This document shows, piece by piece, positions 8,961-18,165 of a stretch of DNA of 64,000 nucleotides (positions are counted from its first letter, which is position 1; every line of letters begins with the position of its first letter). The stretch comes from an uncultured Cohaesibacter sp. GTDB lineage: Bacteria > Pseudomonadota > Alphaproteobacteria > Rhizobiales > Cohaesibacteraceae. The translations under genes were made by a program, and so were the position numbers. The notes under the pieces are model-generated. The model was not told where the DNA came from. It saw only the letters and a program-made list of their open reading frames with translations, and ran no database searches. The stretch lies in NCBI RefSeq assembly GCF_963662805.1, contig NZ_OY759867.1, positions 62,001 to 126,000 of the forward strand, in the 5' to 3' direction.

Positions 8961-10919
8961 ATGTATACGGCCATCGTCTTTCTGCCCCTGCTCGGTTTTC
9001 TGATTGCCGGCCTGTTCGGTCGCTCCATCGGGCACAAGGCTGCGGAATATATCACCAGCACCTTTGTGGTGATCGCAGCCATCCTGAGCTGGATTGCTTT
9101 CTTCTCGGTCGGGATTGGCCATCATGGCGAAACCGAGATCGTGCCGATCCTGAGCTGGATCCATTCTGGCAACTTCGAGATCGACTGGTCGATCCGCGTC
9201 GATACCCTGACGGTTGTCATGCTGGTGGTGGTCAATTCGGTGTCGGCTCTGGTGCATATCTATTCCATCGGCTACATGCACCATGACCCGCATCGGGCGC
9301 GCTTTTTCGCCTTTCTGTCGCTCTTCACCTTCGCGATGCTGTCGCTGGTCACGGCCGAGAATCTGTTGCAGATGTTTTTCGGTTGGGAAGGCGTGGGTCT
9401 TGCTTCCTATTTGCTGATCGGCTTCTGGTATCAGAAGCCTTCGGCCAACGCGGCGGCGATGAAGGCCTTTATCGTCAACCGGGTGGGCGACTTCGGTTTT
9501 GCGCTCGGGATATGCGGTGTCTATGTGTTGTTTGACACGATCAGCCTGTCGGAGATTTTCTCCGGTGCAGAGGCCATGTCCGGTCAGACGATCATCTTCC
9601 TCGGGCAGGAATGGGACGCTCTGACGACCATCTGCCTGTTGCTGTTCATGGGGGCTATGGGCAAGTCGGCGCAGTTCCTGTTGCACACCTGGTTGCCGGA
9701 CGCCATGGAAGGTCCGACCCCGGTGTCGGCGCTCATTCATGCCGCCACCATGGTGACGGCTGGCGTCTTCATGGTGGCGCGTCTGTCGCCGCTTTTCGAG
9801 CTGTCACCCACCGCTCTGGAGGTGGTCACGGTGATCGGTGCGACGACGGCCTTCTTTGCGGCGACGGTCGGTCTCGTTCAGAATGACATCAAACGTGTAA
9901 TTGCCTATTCGACCTGTTCGCAGCTTGGCTACATGTTCGTGGCGCTGGGGATCGGGGCCTATGGTGCGGCGGTGTTCCACCTGTTCACCCATGCCTTCTT
10001 CAAGGCCCTGTTGTTCCTTGGTGCGGGGTCGGTCATCCATGCTGTCTCCAATGAGCAGGACATGCGCCGGATGGGCGGGCTCGCCAAGCATATCAAACTG
10101 ACCTACTGGATGATGATGATCGGCACACTGGCGCTTACGGGCGTTGGTATTCCGGGCACCATCATCGGTTTTGCCGGGTTCAATTCCAAGGATGCGATCA
10201 TCGAAAGTGCGTTTGCCGCCCATAATGCGGCGAGCGGCTATGCCTTCATGATGGTTGTGATTGCGGCACTGTTCACCAGCTTCTACAGCTGGCGCCTGAT
10301 CTTCATGACCTTCCATGGCCGCGAGCGCATGAATGCGGACATCAAGGCCAAGATCCATGAGAGCCCGAAGGTGATGACCGTGCCGCTGATGTTTCTGGCG
10401 CTCGGGGCTGTATTCGCCGGGATGGTCTTCTCGGGCTACTTCTATGGTCATCACTATGATGACTTCTGGAAGGGGGCGCTCTTCACCGGTGCCGAAAACC
10501 ACCTGCTGCATGTGTTCCACGATGTGCCGTGGCTGGTGAAGTTGGCGCCGTTTGCGATGATGCTGATCGGCTTTTTCACCGCCTACATCTTCTACATCCG
10601 TGCGCCGAGTGTGCCCAAGCGGCTCGCCGAGCGCCATGTGCTGCTGTATAAATTCCTGCTTAACAAATGGTATTTTGACGAGCTTTACGCGGTGCTTTTT
10701 GTCCGCCCGGCCCAGTGGCTTGGTCGTGCGCTGTGGAAGGGGGGCGATGAACGGGTGATCGATCGCTACGGTCCGAACGGGATCGCGTCCCGGGTGGTTG
10801 GTCTGACCAACCGGATCGTGCGGCTGCAGACCGGATATCTCTACCATTATGCCTTTGCCATGATGATTGGCTTGGCCGTGCTGATCACCTACAGCATGCT
10901 GAGCGGGGGGGCACACTGA
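8961..10919 (+). CDS. nuoL: NADH-quinone oxidoreductase subunit L
   Basis: NuoL (652 residues) is the distal antiporter-like proton-pumping subunit. The core signature reads LLHTWLPDAMEGPTPVSALIHAATMVTAG, followed by the ALFLGAGS-type region, and a long C-terminal amphipathic helix and anchor are expected from the family. Its stop overlaps the nuoM start codon by one base, implying coupled translation. Confidence 0.98.
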   Translation: MYTAIVFLPLLGFLIAGLFGRSIGHKAAEYITSTFVVIAAILSWIAFFSVGIGHHGETEIVPILSWIHSGNFEIDWSIRVDTLTVVMLVVVNSVSALVHIYSIGYMHHDPHRARFFAFLSLFTFAMLSLVTAENLLQMFFGWEGVGLASYLLIGFWYQKPSANAAAMKAFIVNRVGDFGFALGICGVYVLFDTISLSEIFSGAEAMSGQTIIFLGQEWDALTTICLLLFMGAMGKSAQFLLHTWLPDAMEGPTPVSALIHAATMVTAGVFMVARLSPLFELSPTALEVVTVIGATTAFFAATVGLVQNDIKRVIAYSTCSQLGYMFVALGIGAYGAAVFHLFTHAFFKALLFLGAGSVIHAVSNEQDMRRMGGLAKHIKLTYWMMMIGTLALTGVGIPGTIIGFAGFNSKDAIIESAFAAHNAASGYAFMMVVIAALFTSFYSWRLIFMTFHGRERMNADIKAKIHESPKVMTVPLMFLALGAVFAGMVFSGYFYGHHYDDFWKGALFTGAENHLLHVFHDVPWLVKLAPFAMMLIGFFTAYIFYIRAPSVPKRLAERHVLLYKFLLNKWYFDELYAVLFVRPAQWLGRALWKGGDERVIDRYGPNGIASRVVGLTNRIVRLQTGYLYHYAFAMMIGLAVLITYSMLSGGAH

Positions 10920-12430
10920 TGAGCCAATGGCCACTACTTTCGACCGTTGTGTTCCTGCCGTTGGTCGGGGCGCTGATGATCCTTCTCGTCAAGGGGGACA
11001 ACGAAATTTCACGTCGCAACATCAACAATGTTGCGCTCTGGACGACCATCGTCACCTTCCTGATCTCGCTTTTGATCTGGAACCAGTTCGATCCTGAGAA
11101 CACCGGCTTTCAGATGCAGGAAAAGGCTGACTGGCTGTCGAGCACCATTTCCTACCGGATGGGGGTCGATGGCATCTCGATGCTGTTCGTCATTCTGACC
11201 ACGGCCCTGATGCCTGCCGCGATCTTTGCCAGCCGCAACTCGATCAACAAGCGGGTGAAGGAATATATGATCGCCTTCCTCGTGCTTGAGACGATGATGA
11301 TCGGGGTTTTCTGCGCTCTGGATTTGGTGCTGTTCTATCTGTTCTTTGAGGCCGGTCTCATTCCGATGTTTCTGATCATCGGGATTTGGGGTGGCCAGAA
11401 CAGGGTCTATGCCAGCTTCAAGTTCTTCCTCTACACGCTGATCGGTTCGGTGCTCATGCTGCTGGCGATCCTCGCGATGTATTGGGAGGCGGGGACGACG
11501 GATATCGTTCAGTTGCTGGTCTTCCCCTTCTCGCGCGAGATGCAGTTCTGGCTCTGGATTGCCTTTTTTGCCTCGTTCGCGGTCAAGATGCCGATGTGGC
11601 CGGTGCATACCTGGTTGCCCGATGCCCATGTTCAGGCGCCGACGGCAGGCTCTGTCATTCTGGCGGGGATTCTGTTGAAAATGGGCGGCTATGGGTTCCT
11701 GCGCTTCTCGCTGCCGATGTTCCCGCTGGCGTCCGACCTCTTCGCGCCCTTCGTCTTTACCCTCTCAGTGGTGGCGATCATCTATACCTCGCTTGTCGCG
11801 CTGGCGCAGGAAGACATCAAGAAGCTGATTGCTTATTCCTCTGTCGCTCATATGGGTTATGTGACCATGGGGATCTTTTCTGCCACTCAGCAGGGAGTGC
11901 AGGGCGGGATCTTCCAGATGCTCTCGCACGGTATCGTCTCAGGGGCGCTGTTCCTGTGCGTCGGTGTTGTCTATGACCGGATGCACACGCGCGAAATTTC
12001 GGCCTATGGCGGGCTGGTCAACAGGATGCCGGTGTTCGCGACGATCTTCATGATCTTCACCATGGCCAATGTCGGCCTGCCGGGGACGTCCGGGTTTGTG
12101 GGTGAGTTCCTGACCATTGTCGGCGTGTTTCAGGCCAACAATTGGGTGGCCTTCTTCGCCACGACCGGGGTGATCCTGTCTGCTGCCTATGCGCTGTGGC
12201 TTTACCGGCGCGTGGTGTTCGGCAAGCTGGAGAAGGAAAGTCTCAAGGGCATCCTCGATATGGATCGCCGCGAGAAGATGATCCTGGTTCCACTTGTTGT
12301 GCTGACCATTTTCTTTGGCGTCTATCCGGCTCCCATTCAGGATGTGACCGCAGCTGCGGTGAGCAACCTGATCAACAATTATCAGGCAGCACTTGAAGCT
12401 GCGGACAAGGTTGCCATGCTTGCCCAGTAG
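10919..12430 (+). CDS. nuoM: NADH-quinone oxidoreductase subunit M
   Basis: NuoM (503 residues) is the middle antiporter-like subunit of complex I. The segment PVHTWLPDAHVQAPTAGSVILAG and the transmembrane Glu/Lys residues of the antiporter fold are present. Translation starts on the last base of nuoL. nuoN follows after a 34-base gap. Confidence 0.98.
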   Translation: MSQWPLLSTVVFLPLVGALMILLVKGDNEISRRNINNVALWTTIVTFLISLLIWNQFDPENTGFQMQEKADWLSSTISYRMGVDGISMLFVILTTALMPAAIFASRNSINKRVKEYMIAFLVLETMMIGVFCALDLVLFYLFFEAGLIPMFLIIGIWGGQNRVYASFKFFLYTLIGSVLMLLAILAMYWEAGTTDIVQLLVFPFSREMQFWLWIAFFASFAVKMPMWPVHTWLPDAHVQAPTAGSVILAGILLKMGGYGFLRFSLPMFPLASDLFAPFVFTLSVVAIIYTSLVALAQEDIKKLIAYSSVAHMGYVTMGIFSATQQGVQGGIFQMLSHGIVSGALFLCVGVVYDRMHTREISAYGGLVNRMPVFATIFMIFTMANVGLPGTSGFVGEFLTIVGVFQANNWVAFFATTGVILSAAYALWLYRRVVFGKLEKESLKGILDMDRREKMILVPLVVLTIFFGVYPAPIQDVTAAAVSNLINNYQAALEAADKVAMLAQ

Positions 12431-12464
12431 GTGAGCGGCAATCGATAAACGAAGTGAGTGAGAC

Positions 12465-13910
12465 ATGACCCCTGAACTGGCTACGCTTCCGGATCTCATG
12501 CCGGCCCTGCCGGAAATTCTGTTGGCTGTGGGCGCCATGGTGCTGTTGATGATTGGCGTCTTTGGCGGCGAGCGAACCAGTCAGGTCGTCACCGGTCTTG
12601 CTGTGGCTCTGCTGATCATCGCAGGGGCCATTCTCTTGCTCAATCCGAACAGCACCGCAACCACGTTCAACGGCGCCTTCATTCAGGATCCCTTTGCGAG
12701 GCTGATGAAGATCCTCGTGTTGATCGGCTCTGGGCTGGCGCTCGCCATGTCGGTTGCCTATGCGCGGGCGGAGAAGTTCGAAACCATCGAATATCCGGTG
12801 CTGATCACGCTGGCGACACTCGGCATGTTGATGATGCTGTCCGCAAACGACATGATCGCTGCCTATCTCGGGCTCGAATTGCAGTCTCTGGCTCTCTATG
12901 TCGTTGCCTCGATCAAGCGGGATAGTGCGCGGGCGACAGAGGCTGGCCTTAAATATTTCGTTCTTGGGTCCCTGTCTTCGGGCATGCTGCTTTACGGCAT
13001 GAGCCTGATCTATGGCTTCACCGGTCACACGTCCTTTCCCGGCATCGCCGAAGCGCTGCATGTGGATGACGCCAGTATCGGAGCTGTGTTTGGTCTCGTC
13101 TTCATTCTTGCGGGCCTCACCTTCAAGATCTCCGCTGTTCCGTTCCATATGTGGACGCCGGATGTCTACGAGGGCGCGCCGACGCCGGTCACGGCCTTCT
13201 TTGCGGCTGCTCCGAAGGTTGCCGCCATGGGCATGATCGTTCGGATTGTCTTTGTGGCGTTTGACCCGATCGAGGTGCAGTGGCAGCAGGTGATCATCTT
13301 TGTTTCGATGCTCTCTATGGTGCTCGGGTCCTTTGCTGCCATCGGTCAGCGCAACATCAAGCGGCTGCTCGCCTATTCCTCCATTGGCCACATGGGCTAT
13401 GCCCTTGTCGGTCTTGCCGCGGGCAATGCGGCGGGTGTCGAGGGGCTGATTGTCTACATGATTACCTATGTGGCGATGACGCTCGGGGCGTTCGCTGCGG
13501 TGCTGTCGATGCGACGCAAGGATGGCATGGTCGAGCGGATCGAGGATCTTTCCGGTCTGTCGCGGACGGATCTGCCGATGGCATTCCTTCTCGCAGTCAT
13601 CATGTTTTCGCTGGCGGGCATTCCGCCGCTTGGCGGCTTCTTTGGCAAGCTTTTGGTGTTCAGTGCCGCGATCGAGGCCGGGCTCTATCCGCTGGCGGTC
13701 ATCGGGGTTCTCGCCTCCGTTGTCGGGGCCTATTATTATCTCCGGATCATCAAGATCATGTTCTTTGACGAACCTGCTCCTGTTTTTGAGAAAGCGTCGG
13801 GCGAACTGCGTCTGGTGCTGCTCCTGAGTGGAGCCTTCATGCTGACCATGGTTATTTATGTAGGGCCGATCAGGGCGCTGGCCGAAGAGGCCGCGAAGAG
13901 CTTTTTCTAA
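12465..13910 (+). CDS. nuoN: NADH-quinone oxidoreductase subunit N
   Basis: NuoN (481 residues) is the third antiporter-like proton-pumping subunit and the last gene of the operon. The family segment PFHMWTPDVYEGAPTPVTAFFAAAPK and the IPPLGGFFGK motif near the C-terminus are clear. A GC-rich stem-loop lies about 75 bases past the stop. Confidence 0.98.
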   Translation: MTPELATLPDLMPALPEILLAVGAMVLLMIGVFGGERTSQVVTGLAVALLIIAGAILLLNPNSTATTFNGAFIQDPFARLMKILVLIGSGLALAMSVAYARAEKFETIEYPVLITLATLGMLMMLSANDMIAAYLGLELQSLALYVVASIKRDSARATEAGLKYFVLGSLSSGMLLYGMSLIYGFTGHTSFPGIAEALHVDDASIGAVFGLVFILAGLTFKISAVPFHMWTPDVYEGAPTPVTAFFAAAPKVAAMGMIVRIVFVAFDPIEVQWQQVIIFVSMLSMVLGSFAAIGQRNIKRLLAYSSIGHMGYALVGLAAGNAAGVEGLIVYMITYVAMTLGAFAAVLSMRRKDGMVERIEDLSGLSRTDLPMAFLLAVIMFSLAGIPPLGGFFGKLLVFSAAIEAGLYPLAVIGVLASVVGAYYYLRIIKIMFFDEPAPVFEKASGELRLVLLLSGAFMLTMVIYVGPIRALAEEAAKSFF

Positions 13911-13983
13911 AGCATGCTTAGAGATTTGATCTTTTGGGGTCTTTTACAAGACAGATCCGGTCAGGTATGCTATGTGAGGTTTG

Positions 13984-14004
13984 CCCGGGGGTTCACCTCG
14001 GGCA
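13984..14004 (+). terminator. Stem-loop after the nuo operon
   Basis: GCCCGGGG and CCTCGGGC can form an 8-bp stem (one G-U pair) around a five-base loop. The downstream stretch is only moderately T-rich, so this is a weak or partial intrinsic terminator between nuoN and birA. Confidence 0.45.
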
Positions 14005-14041
14005 TCTTCATTTGTGACAACAGAGATTTCTGATCGACCGT

Positions 14042-14854
14042 TTGCCGGTGGCTGCTCCGGGCGGTGACTTGATACGTGAGTATTTCTTGGCAAAACTTCC
14101 TTCCTCCTATCGCCACATCGCGTTTGACTCCATCGGTTCGACGAACCAGCATGCCTTGTCGCTTGCCCTTCAGGGTGAAGCGGGAAATCTCTGGGTCACC
14201 GCTGGTGAACAGACCAAGGGCGTGGGGCGACGCGGACGGGCCTGGTCTTCACAACAGGGCAATCTTTTTGCTAGTCTGCTGCTTATCGATCCGGCATCGA
14301 TGTCTGAGATCGGCCATCTTCCACTACTGACGGCAACGGCGGTGCATCGGGCCATTGAGGATGTTCTGCCGCCCCATATGCGGGCGCAATTGCGCATCAA
14401 GTGGCCGAATGACCTGTTGTGGTCAGAGCAGAAAATTTGCGGCATTCTTCTGGAAAGCAGTACGCTTGCTGACGGGAGATTGGCCGTGGTCATCGGTATC
14501 GGCGTCAATTGCCGCACCCATCCTGACACAACCGAGGGGCTCGCAGCCGCTGACCTGTCACAAAGCAGCGGCTATGATGTTTCCCCCGACGGTCTGTTCG
14601 ACCGGTTGGCCTTCCATATGGATGAGCGCCTTTCGGTCTGGAACCGGGGGGCAGGGCTTGCTGCCATCCGAGAGGATTGGCTCGATCGGGTCCGTGGTGT
14701 TGGAGCTCCGGTTGTCGTGCGGCTGCCGAATGAAGAAATCGAGGGCATTTTTGAACGTCTTGACGAGAGTGGCGGACTGGTTCTGCTCCTTGCAGACGGT
14801 AATCGCCGCGTGATCTACGCGGGCGATGTTTTCTGGCCCGGCGTGACACATTAA
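14042..14854 (+). CDS. birA: Biotin--[acetyl-CoA-carboxylase] ligase
   Basis: This enzyme activates biotin with ATP and attaches it to the carrier protein of biotin-dependent carboxylases. The ligase motif GVGRRGRAWSS and the active-site stretch KWPNDLLW are evident, and a short C-terminal domain follows. There is no N-terminal DNA-binding helix-turn-helix, so it is a group I enzyme without the repressor function of the E. coli protein. No in-frame ATG exists early enough, so a TTG or GTG start is required. TTG 14042 gives 270 residues, but GTG 14048 or TTG 14069 are possible, so the exact start is uncertain. The RNase J gene follows within about 30 bases. Confidence 0.93.
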   Translation: MPVAAPGGDLIREYFLAKLPSSYRHIAFDSIGSTNQHALSLALQGEAGNLWVTAGEQTKGVGRRGRAWSSQQGNLFASLLLIDPASMSEIGHLPLLTATAVHRAIEDVLPPHMRAQLRIKWPNDLLWSEQKICGILLESSTLADGRLAVVIGIGVNCRTHPDTTEGLAAADLSQSSGYDVSPDGLFDRLAFHMDERLSVWNRGAGLAAIREDWLDRVRGVGAPVVVRLPNEEIEGIFERLDESGGLVLLLADGNRRVIYAGDVFWPGVTH

Positions 14855-14883
14855 GGCGCACTTTGGTGCAGAATGAGAGAATA

Positions 14884-16548
14884 ATGGATTCGTCTGAACT
14901 GGTCTTCATGCCCCTTGGCGGGGTGGGTGAAATCGGAATGAACATGGCGCTCTACGGCATCGGGCCGGAGGGTGACAAACGCTGGATCATCATTGATTTC
15001 GGCGTTGCCTTTGCCCATGAAGCCCATCCGGGGGCGGATCTGATCTTTGCCGATATCCGATTTCTTGAATCGGAGCGCGACCGTATTGACGGCATCATCA
15101 TCACCCATGGACACGAAGATCATTTCGGGGCTCTGTTCTCGCTCTGGGAGCGACTGAAGGTTCCGGTCTACGGCTCGGGCTTTGTTGCCGATCTGGTCGA
15201 GGCCAAGGGGGAAGCGGAACCTCAGGCCCCGCCGATCCCGGTGACGCGGGTCAAGCAGGGCGGGCAGGTGCAAGTCGGGCCGTTCAACATCGAGTTCGTG
15301 CCGATGTCCCATTCCATCCCAGAGGGTAATGCACTGGCCATTCGCACCGAGCTGGGTCTCGTGCTGCACACCGGCGACTGGAAGCTCGACAACAATCCCG
15401 GCGTTGGTCCGTCGACCGACGTGGGACGGCTGATCGAGCTTGGCAAGGAAGGCGTTCTGGCGCTGATCGGCGATTCCACCAATGCCTTGAGCGAAGGATC
15501 CTCCATTTCCGAACAGGATGTGGAGCAGGAGTTGACCTGTCTGATCGCCAATGCCAAGCACCGGGTGGCGGTGACGACCTTTGCCTCTAACGTCGCACGG
15601 GTTCAGGCCATTGCGCGGGCGGCTCGTGCCAATGATCGCCACGTCGTCGTGGTGGGTCGGGCGCTCTGGCGCTTTATCGAGGTGGCGCAGGAGCAAGGCT
15701 ATTTACAGGATGTGCCCGAATTTCTCTCGGATGATGATTTCGGCTATCTGCCGCGGGAGAAGGTGGTCGCTATCCTTACCGGTTCGCAAGGGGAAAAGCG
15801 GGCGGCGCTTGCGCGCATCGCGGCTGGTGAACACCCGACGGTGCAGCTTTCCAAGGGTGATCAGGTGATCCTGTCATCGAAGGCCATTCCGGGGAATGAG
15901 CGCAGCATCATCGAGGTGATCAACAATCTGGCGACACAGGATGTCGAGGTGATCACCGAGAAGGACGCCGCCGTGCATGTTTCGGGTCATCCAAAGCGGG
16001 ATGACCTGCGTAAACTCTACCAGTGGGTCAAACCGGCGATTGCCGTGCCGGTCCATGGCGAGGAAATGCACCTGAAGGCTCACGGCAAGTTGGCGCGCGA
16101 GATGGGTGTGCGCGAGGTGCTCCATGTGCGCAATGGCTGGATGGCTCGTCTTGCTGGCGGCAAAATCAAGAGCTGGGACGAGTATCTCGGCGGGCGTCTC
16201 TACAAGGATGGCTCTCTCATTGGCACCTTTGAGGATATGGGCATCCAGGAACGACGCAAGCTCTCCTTTGTCGGCCATATTGCCGTTGCCATCACGATCA
16301 ACAAGAAGGGCGATATTTTGGGCCATCCGCAGATGGCATTGAATGGAATCCCCGACCGGGATCGCAATGACAGGCTGTTTATCGAGATTGTCGAGGCGGG
16401 AATCTTCGGTGCAATCAAGGGAATGCCGGCCAAGAAGCGTAAAGATGTTGATATTTTGCGAGAAGCGGTCCGACGATCGGTCCGGTCTGAGGTCAATCAA
16501 TGCTGGGCCAAAAAGCCAGTTGTATCGGTAATGATCAACCTTGTATGA
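14884..16548 (+). CDS. rnj: Ribonuclease J
   Basis: A metallo-beta-lactamase / beta-CASP ribonuclease of about 554 residues that acts in RNA maturation and 5'-to-3' decay. The zinc-binding motif THGHEDHFGA is present near residue 80, and the late motif VPVHGEEMHL fits the beta-CASP domain. The start at ATG 14884 (MDSSELVFMPLGG) is chosen because GAGAGA lies just upstream; an in-frame TTG at 14863 would add seven residues. The position after birA and before an epimerase gene is compatible with co-transcription. Confidence 0.93.
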   Translation: MDSSELVFMPLGGVGEIGMNMALYGIGPEGDKRWIIIDFGVAFAHEAHPGADLIFADIRFLESERDRIDGIIITHGHEDHFGALFSLWERLKVPVYGSGFVADLVEAKGEAEPQAPPIPVTRVKQGGQVQVGPFNIEFVPMSHSIPEGNALAIRTELGLVLHTGDWKLDNNPGVGPSTDVGRLIELGKEGVLALIGDSTNALSEGSSISEQDVEQELTCLIANAKHRVAVTTFASNVARVQAIARAARANDRHVVVVGRALWRFIEVAQEQGYLQDVPEFLSDDDFGYLPREKVVAILTGSQGEKRAALARIAAGEHPTVQLSKGDQVILSSKAIPGNERSIIEVINNLATQDVEVITEKDAAVHVSGHPKRDDLRKLYQWVKPAIAVPVHGEEMHLKAHGKLAREMGVREVLHVRNGWMARLAGGKIKSWDEYLGGRLYKDGSLIGTFEDMGIQERRKLSFVGHIAVAITINKKGDILGHPQMALNGIPDRDRNDRLFIEIVEAGIFGAIKGMPAKKRKDVDILREAVRRSVRSEVNQCWAKKPVVSVMINLV

Positions 16549-16639
16549 ACAGGGCAGTGATTTTCCTTGTGCGTGATCGGGTTTCCCTCCCGTATGAAGC
16601 CTGACGCTGCACAAGCGGTACACAGAAAGGAAGAAGGAA

Positions 16640-17044
16640 ATGATTGGTCGTCTCAACCATGTTGCAATTGCGGTTCCTGATATGGCTGCCGGTGTCGCCA
16701 CCTATGGCGGAACCCTTGGTGCCAAAGTCTCCGAGCCGCAGGACGAGCCTGCACACGGCGTGAAAGTCGTGTTCGTCGAGCTGCCGAATACCAAAGTCGA
16801 GCTGCTTGAGCCGCTTGGCGAAAACAGCCCGATTGCAAAATTCCTTGAAAAGAACCCGATGGGTGGCATTCACCATGTCTGCTACGAAGTGGAAGACATC
16901 ATTGCCGCTCGCGACAAACTGAAAGCAGAGGGCGCTCGCGTTCTTGGCGATGGCGAACCGAAGATCGGTGCTCATGGCAAACCGGTTATCTTCCTGCATC
17001 CCAAGGATTTCTGCGGCACCCTTACTGAGCTGGAACAGATCTGA
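16640..17044 (+). CDS. mce: Methylmalonyl-CoA epimerase
   Basis: A 134-residue vicinal-oxygen-chelate fold protein that interconverts (R)- and (S)-methylmalonyl-CoA in propionyl-CoA breakdown. The metal-ligand histidine in GRLNHVAIAVPD, the GGIHHVCYEV repeat of the fold and the KPVIFLHPKDFCGTLTELEQ end are typical. AGGAAGAAGGAA immediately before the ATG is a strong ribosome-binding site. Confidence 0.95.
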   Translation: MIGRLNHVAIAVPDMAAGVATYGGTLGAKVSEPQDEPAHGVKVVFVELPNTKVELLEPLGENSPIAKFLEKNPMGGIHHVCYEVEDIIAARDKLKAEGARVLGDGEPKIGAHGKPVIFLHPKDFCGTLTELEQI

Positions 17045-17064
17045 GTATCAGTCAGGACAACTGA

Positions 17065-17346
17065 ATGAGCCTTGTGAGTGGCCTTGCCATCTATTTCATC
17101 ATCTGGTGGGTCTCCCTCTTCGTGGTGCTGCCCTTTGGCGTCAAAACGCAGGCGGAAACTGAAGGCGAGGACCGGCATCTGGGCACCATGGCGAGCGCTC
17201 CGGCGCGGCCGATGATCGTCCGCAAGATGCTTGCCACGACGATCCTGGCAGGGATCCTGTTCGGTCTCTTCTACACAGCTGTCGAAGTCTGGGGATTGGG
17301 GTTGGATGATTTGACCTTCCTGCCGATGCCCGACAGTCTGAAATAG
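17065..17346 (+). CDS. DUF1467 family membrane protein
   Basis: A 93-residue protein with two hydrophobic helices (residues ~3-23 and ~55-75) and the motif WWVSLFVVLPFGVKTQ, which is characteristic of the alphaproteobacterial DUF1467 family. In many Hyphomicrobiales this gene sits between mce and proS, as here. Function is unknown; it is predicted to be an inner-membrane protein. It ends about 50 bases before a strong terminator. Confidence 0.88.
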   Translation: MSLVSGLAIYFIIWWVSLFVVLPFGVKTQAETEGEDRHLGTMASAPARPMIVRKMLATTILAGILFGLFYTAVEVWGLGLDDLTFLPMPDSLK

Positions 17347-17393
17347 ATCGGATCGAATTTCGCTCAGCCAATTGAAGGCTCATGAATTGAATC

Positions 17394-17426
17394 GGGCTGT
17401 TGCCGATGTGCAACAGCCCGTTTTTT
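17394..17426 (+). terminator. Rho-independent terminator after the DUF1467 gene
   Basis: GGGCTGTTG and CAACAGCCC form a perfect 9-bp stem with an 8-base loop, followed by GTTTTTTG. It closes the birA-rnj-mce-DUF1467 group. Confidence 0.9.
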
Positions 17427-17620
17427 GTTGTCTCTTTTTATGCATGGGCCTTGAATGGCTGACCAGTGTCACACAAGTGTAATGGGACAGAGTTAGTGAT
17501 GGGCTGTCAAGAAAAGGTCAGTCAGGCTGACGTATTATTACAGAAGTCCCTGTATGAAACGCCGGAATGATTTTGGAAGGTTAATGTTGCCGAACAAGCT
17601 GAATTTGGCTGGCATTAGGC

Positions 17621-17652
17621 AATAAAAAAACAAGGCCCGAGGGCCTTGTTTT
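17621..17652. terminator. Bidirectional terminator-like hairpin
   Basis: AACAAGGCCC-GA-GGGCCTTGTT is a near-perfect palindrome with seven A on its left and TTTT on its right. The strongest U-tract is produced when read from the minus strand, so it most likely ends a minus-strand transcript. Confidence 0.7.
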
Positions 17653-17830
17653 AAAGGTAATCGCGACGTGATCTCATTGCTCGACTTTGCTTTTTGGCTA
17701 GTTAGAGCGGCAGCAACGTAAACGTGCGCCAGAGATCTGTATCCTCCCAAGACATTTTTCGCGCGAGAGTGAGATAAACGTGGTGAGCGTATCTCTTATG
17801 TTATGGCAGGGAGATTAGTCCCATTCCCCA
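17621..17830 (-). ncRNA. Possible small RNA or 17-codon ORF on the minus strand
   Basis: Reading the minus strand, an imperfect stem region (GAGATA...TATCTC) is followed by an open frame of 17 codons from ATG 17755 to TAA 17702 (MSWEDTDLWRTFTLLPL), and then the terminator hairpin with its U-tract. No good ribosome-binding site precedes the ATG, and no convincing promoter was found. The 5' limit is a guess. A non-coding RNA is at least as likely as a translated peptide. Confidence 0.3.
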
Positions 17831-18165
17831 GCTTTGTCATTACCCTTTTTTGATAATTGAGTAGTTTTTCTCAAATTAGTCACTCTTTTTGGTTTCGAAG
17901 ATCATAAGTTGTTTTTTTGTACAGTGTTTCACAGACGTGATCGCAGTCTATTGTTTTTGTTTTGTTTCTTTCTTCTAGGTATTTTTCACTAGATTGTGCA
18001 AAAGATGATTGTCACGACTCATTTGTCGAAAAATGATGTCGGACACACAATCTCGGTCTATAAAGGCGACAAACCTCAACTCTTGCCTTGAAAATGTCGC
18101 CGCCAAGATGCGATACCGGCCTTTCAAGCTATCTGTCACGGACCATCCAGAAAGAGCCCAGCGTC

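Larger units (their letters stand above)
17427..18165. other. Long non-coding stretch before proS
   Basis: About 740 bases without a convincing protein gene. It holds a bidirectional GC-rich hairpin (17621-17652), an inverted repeat GAGATA/TATCTC (17771-17795), and several T-rich tracts in the last 300 bases that likely form the AT-rich promoter region of proS. A possible small minus-strand transcript is listed separately. Confidence 0.6.

Noticed and set aside
17538..17750. A 70-codon minus-strand frame before proS
   Set aside because: It runs straight through a terminator hairpin, so it is unlikely to be translated.
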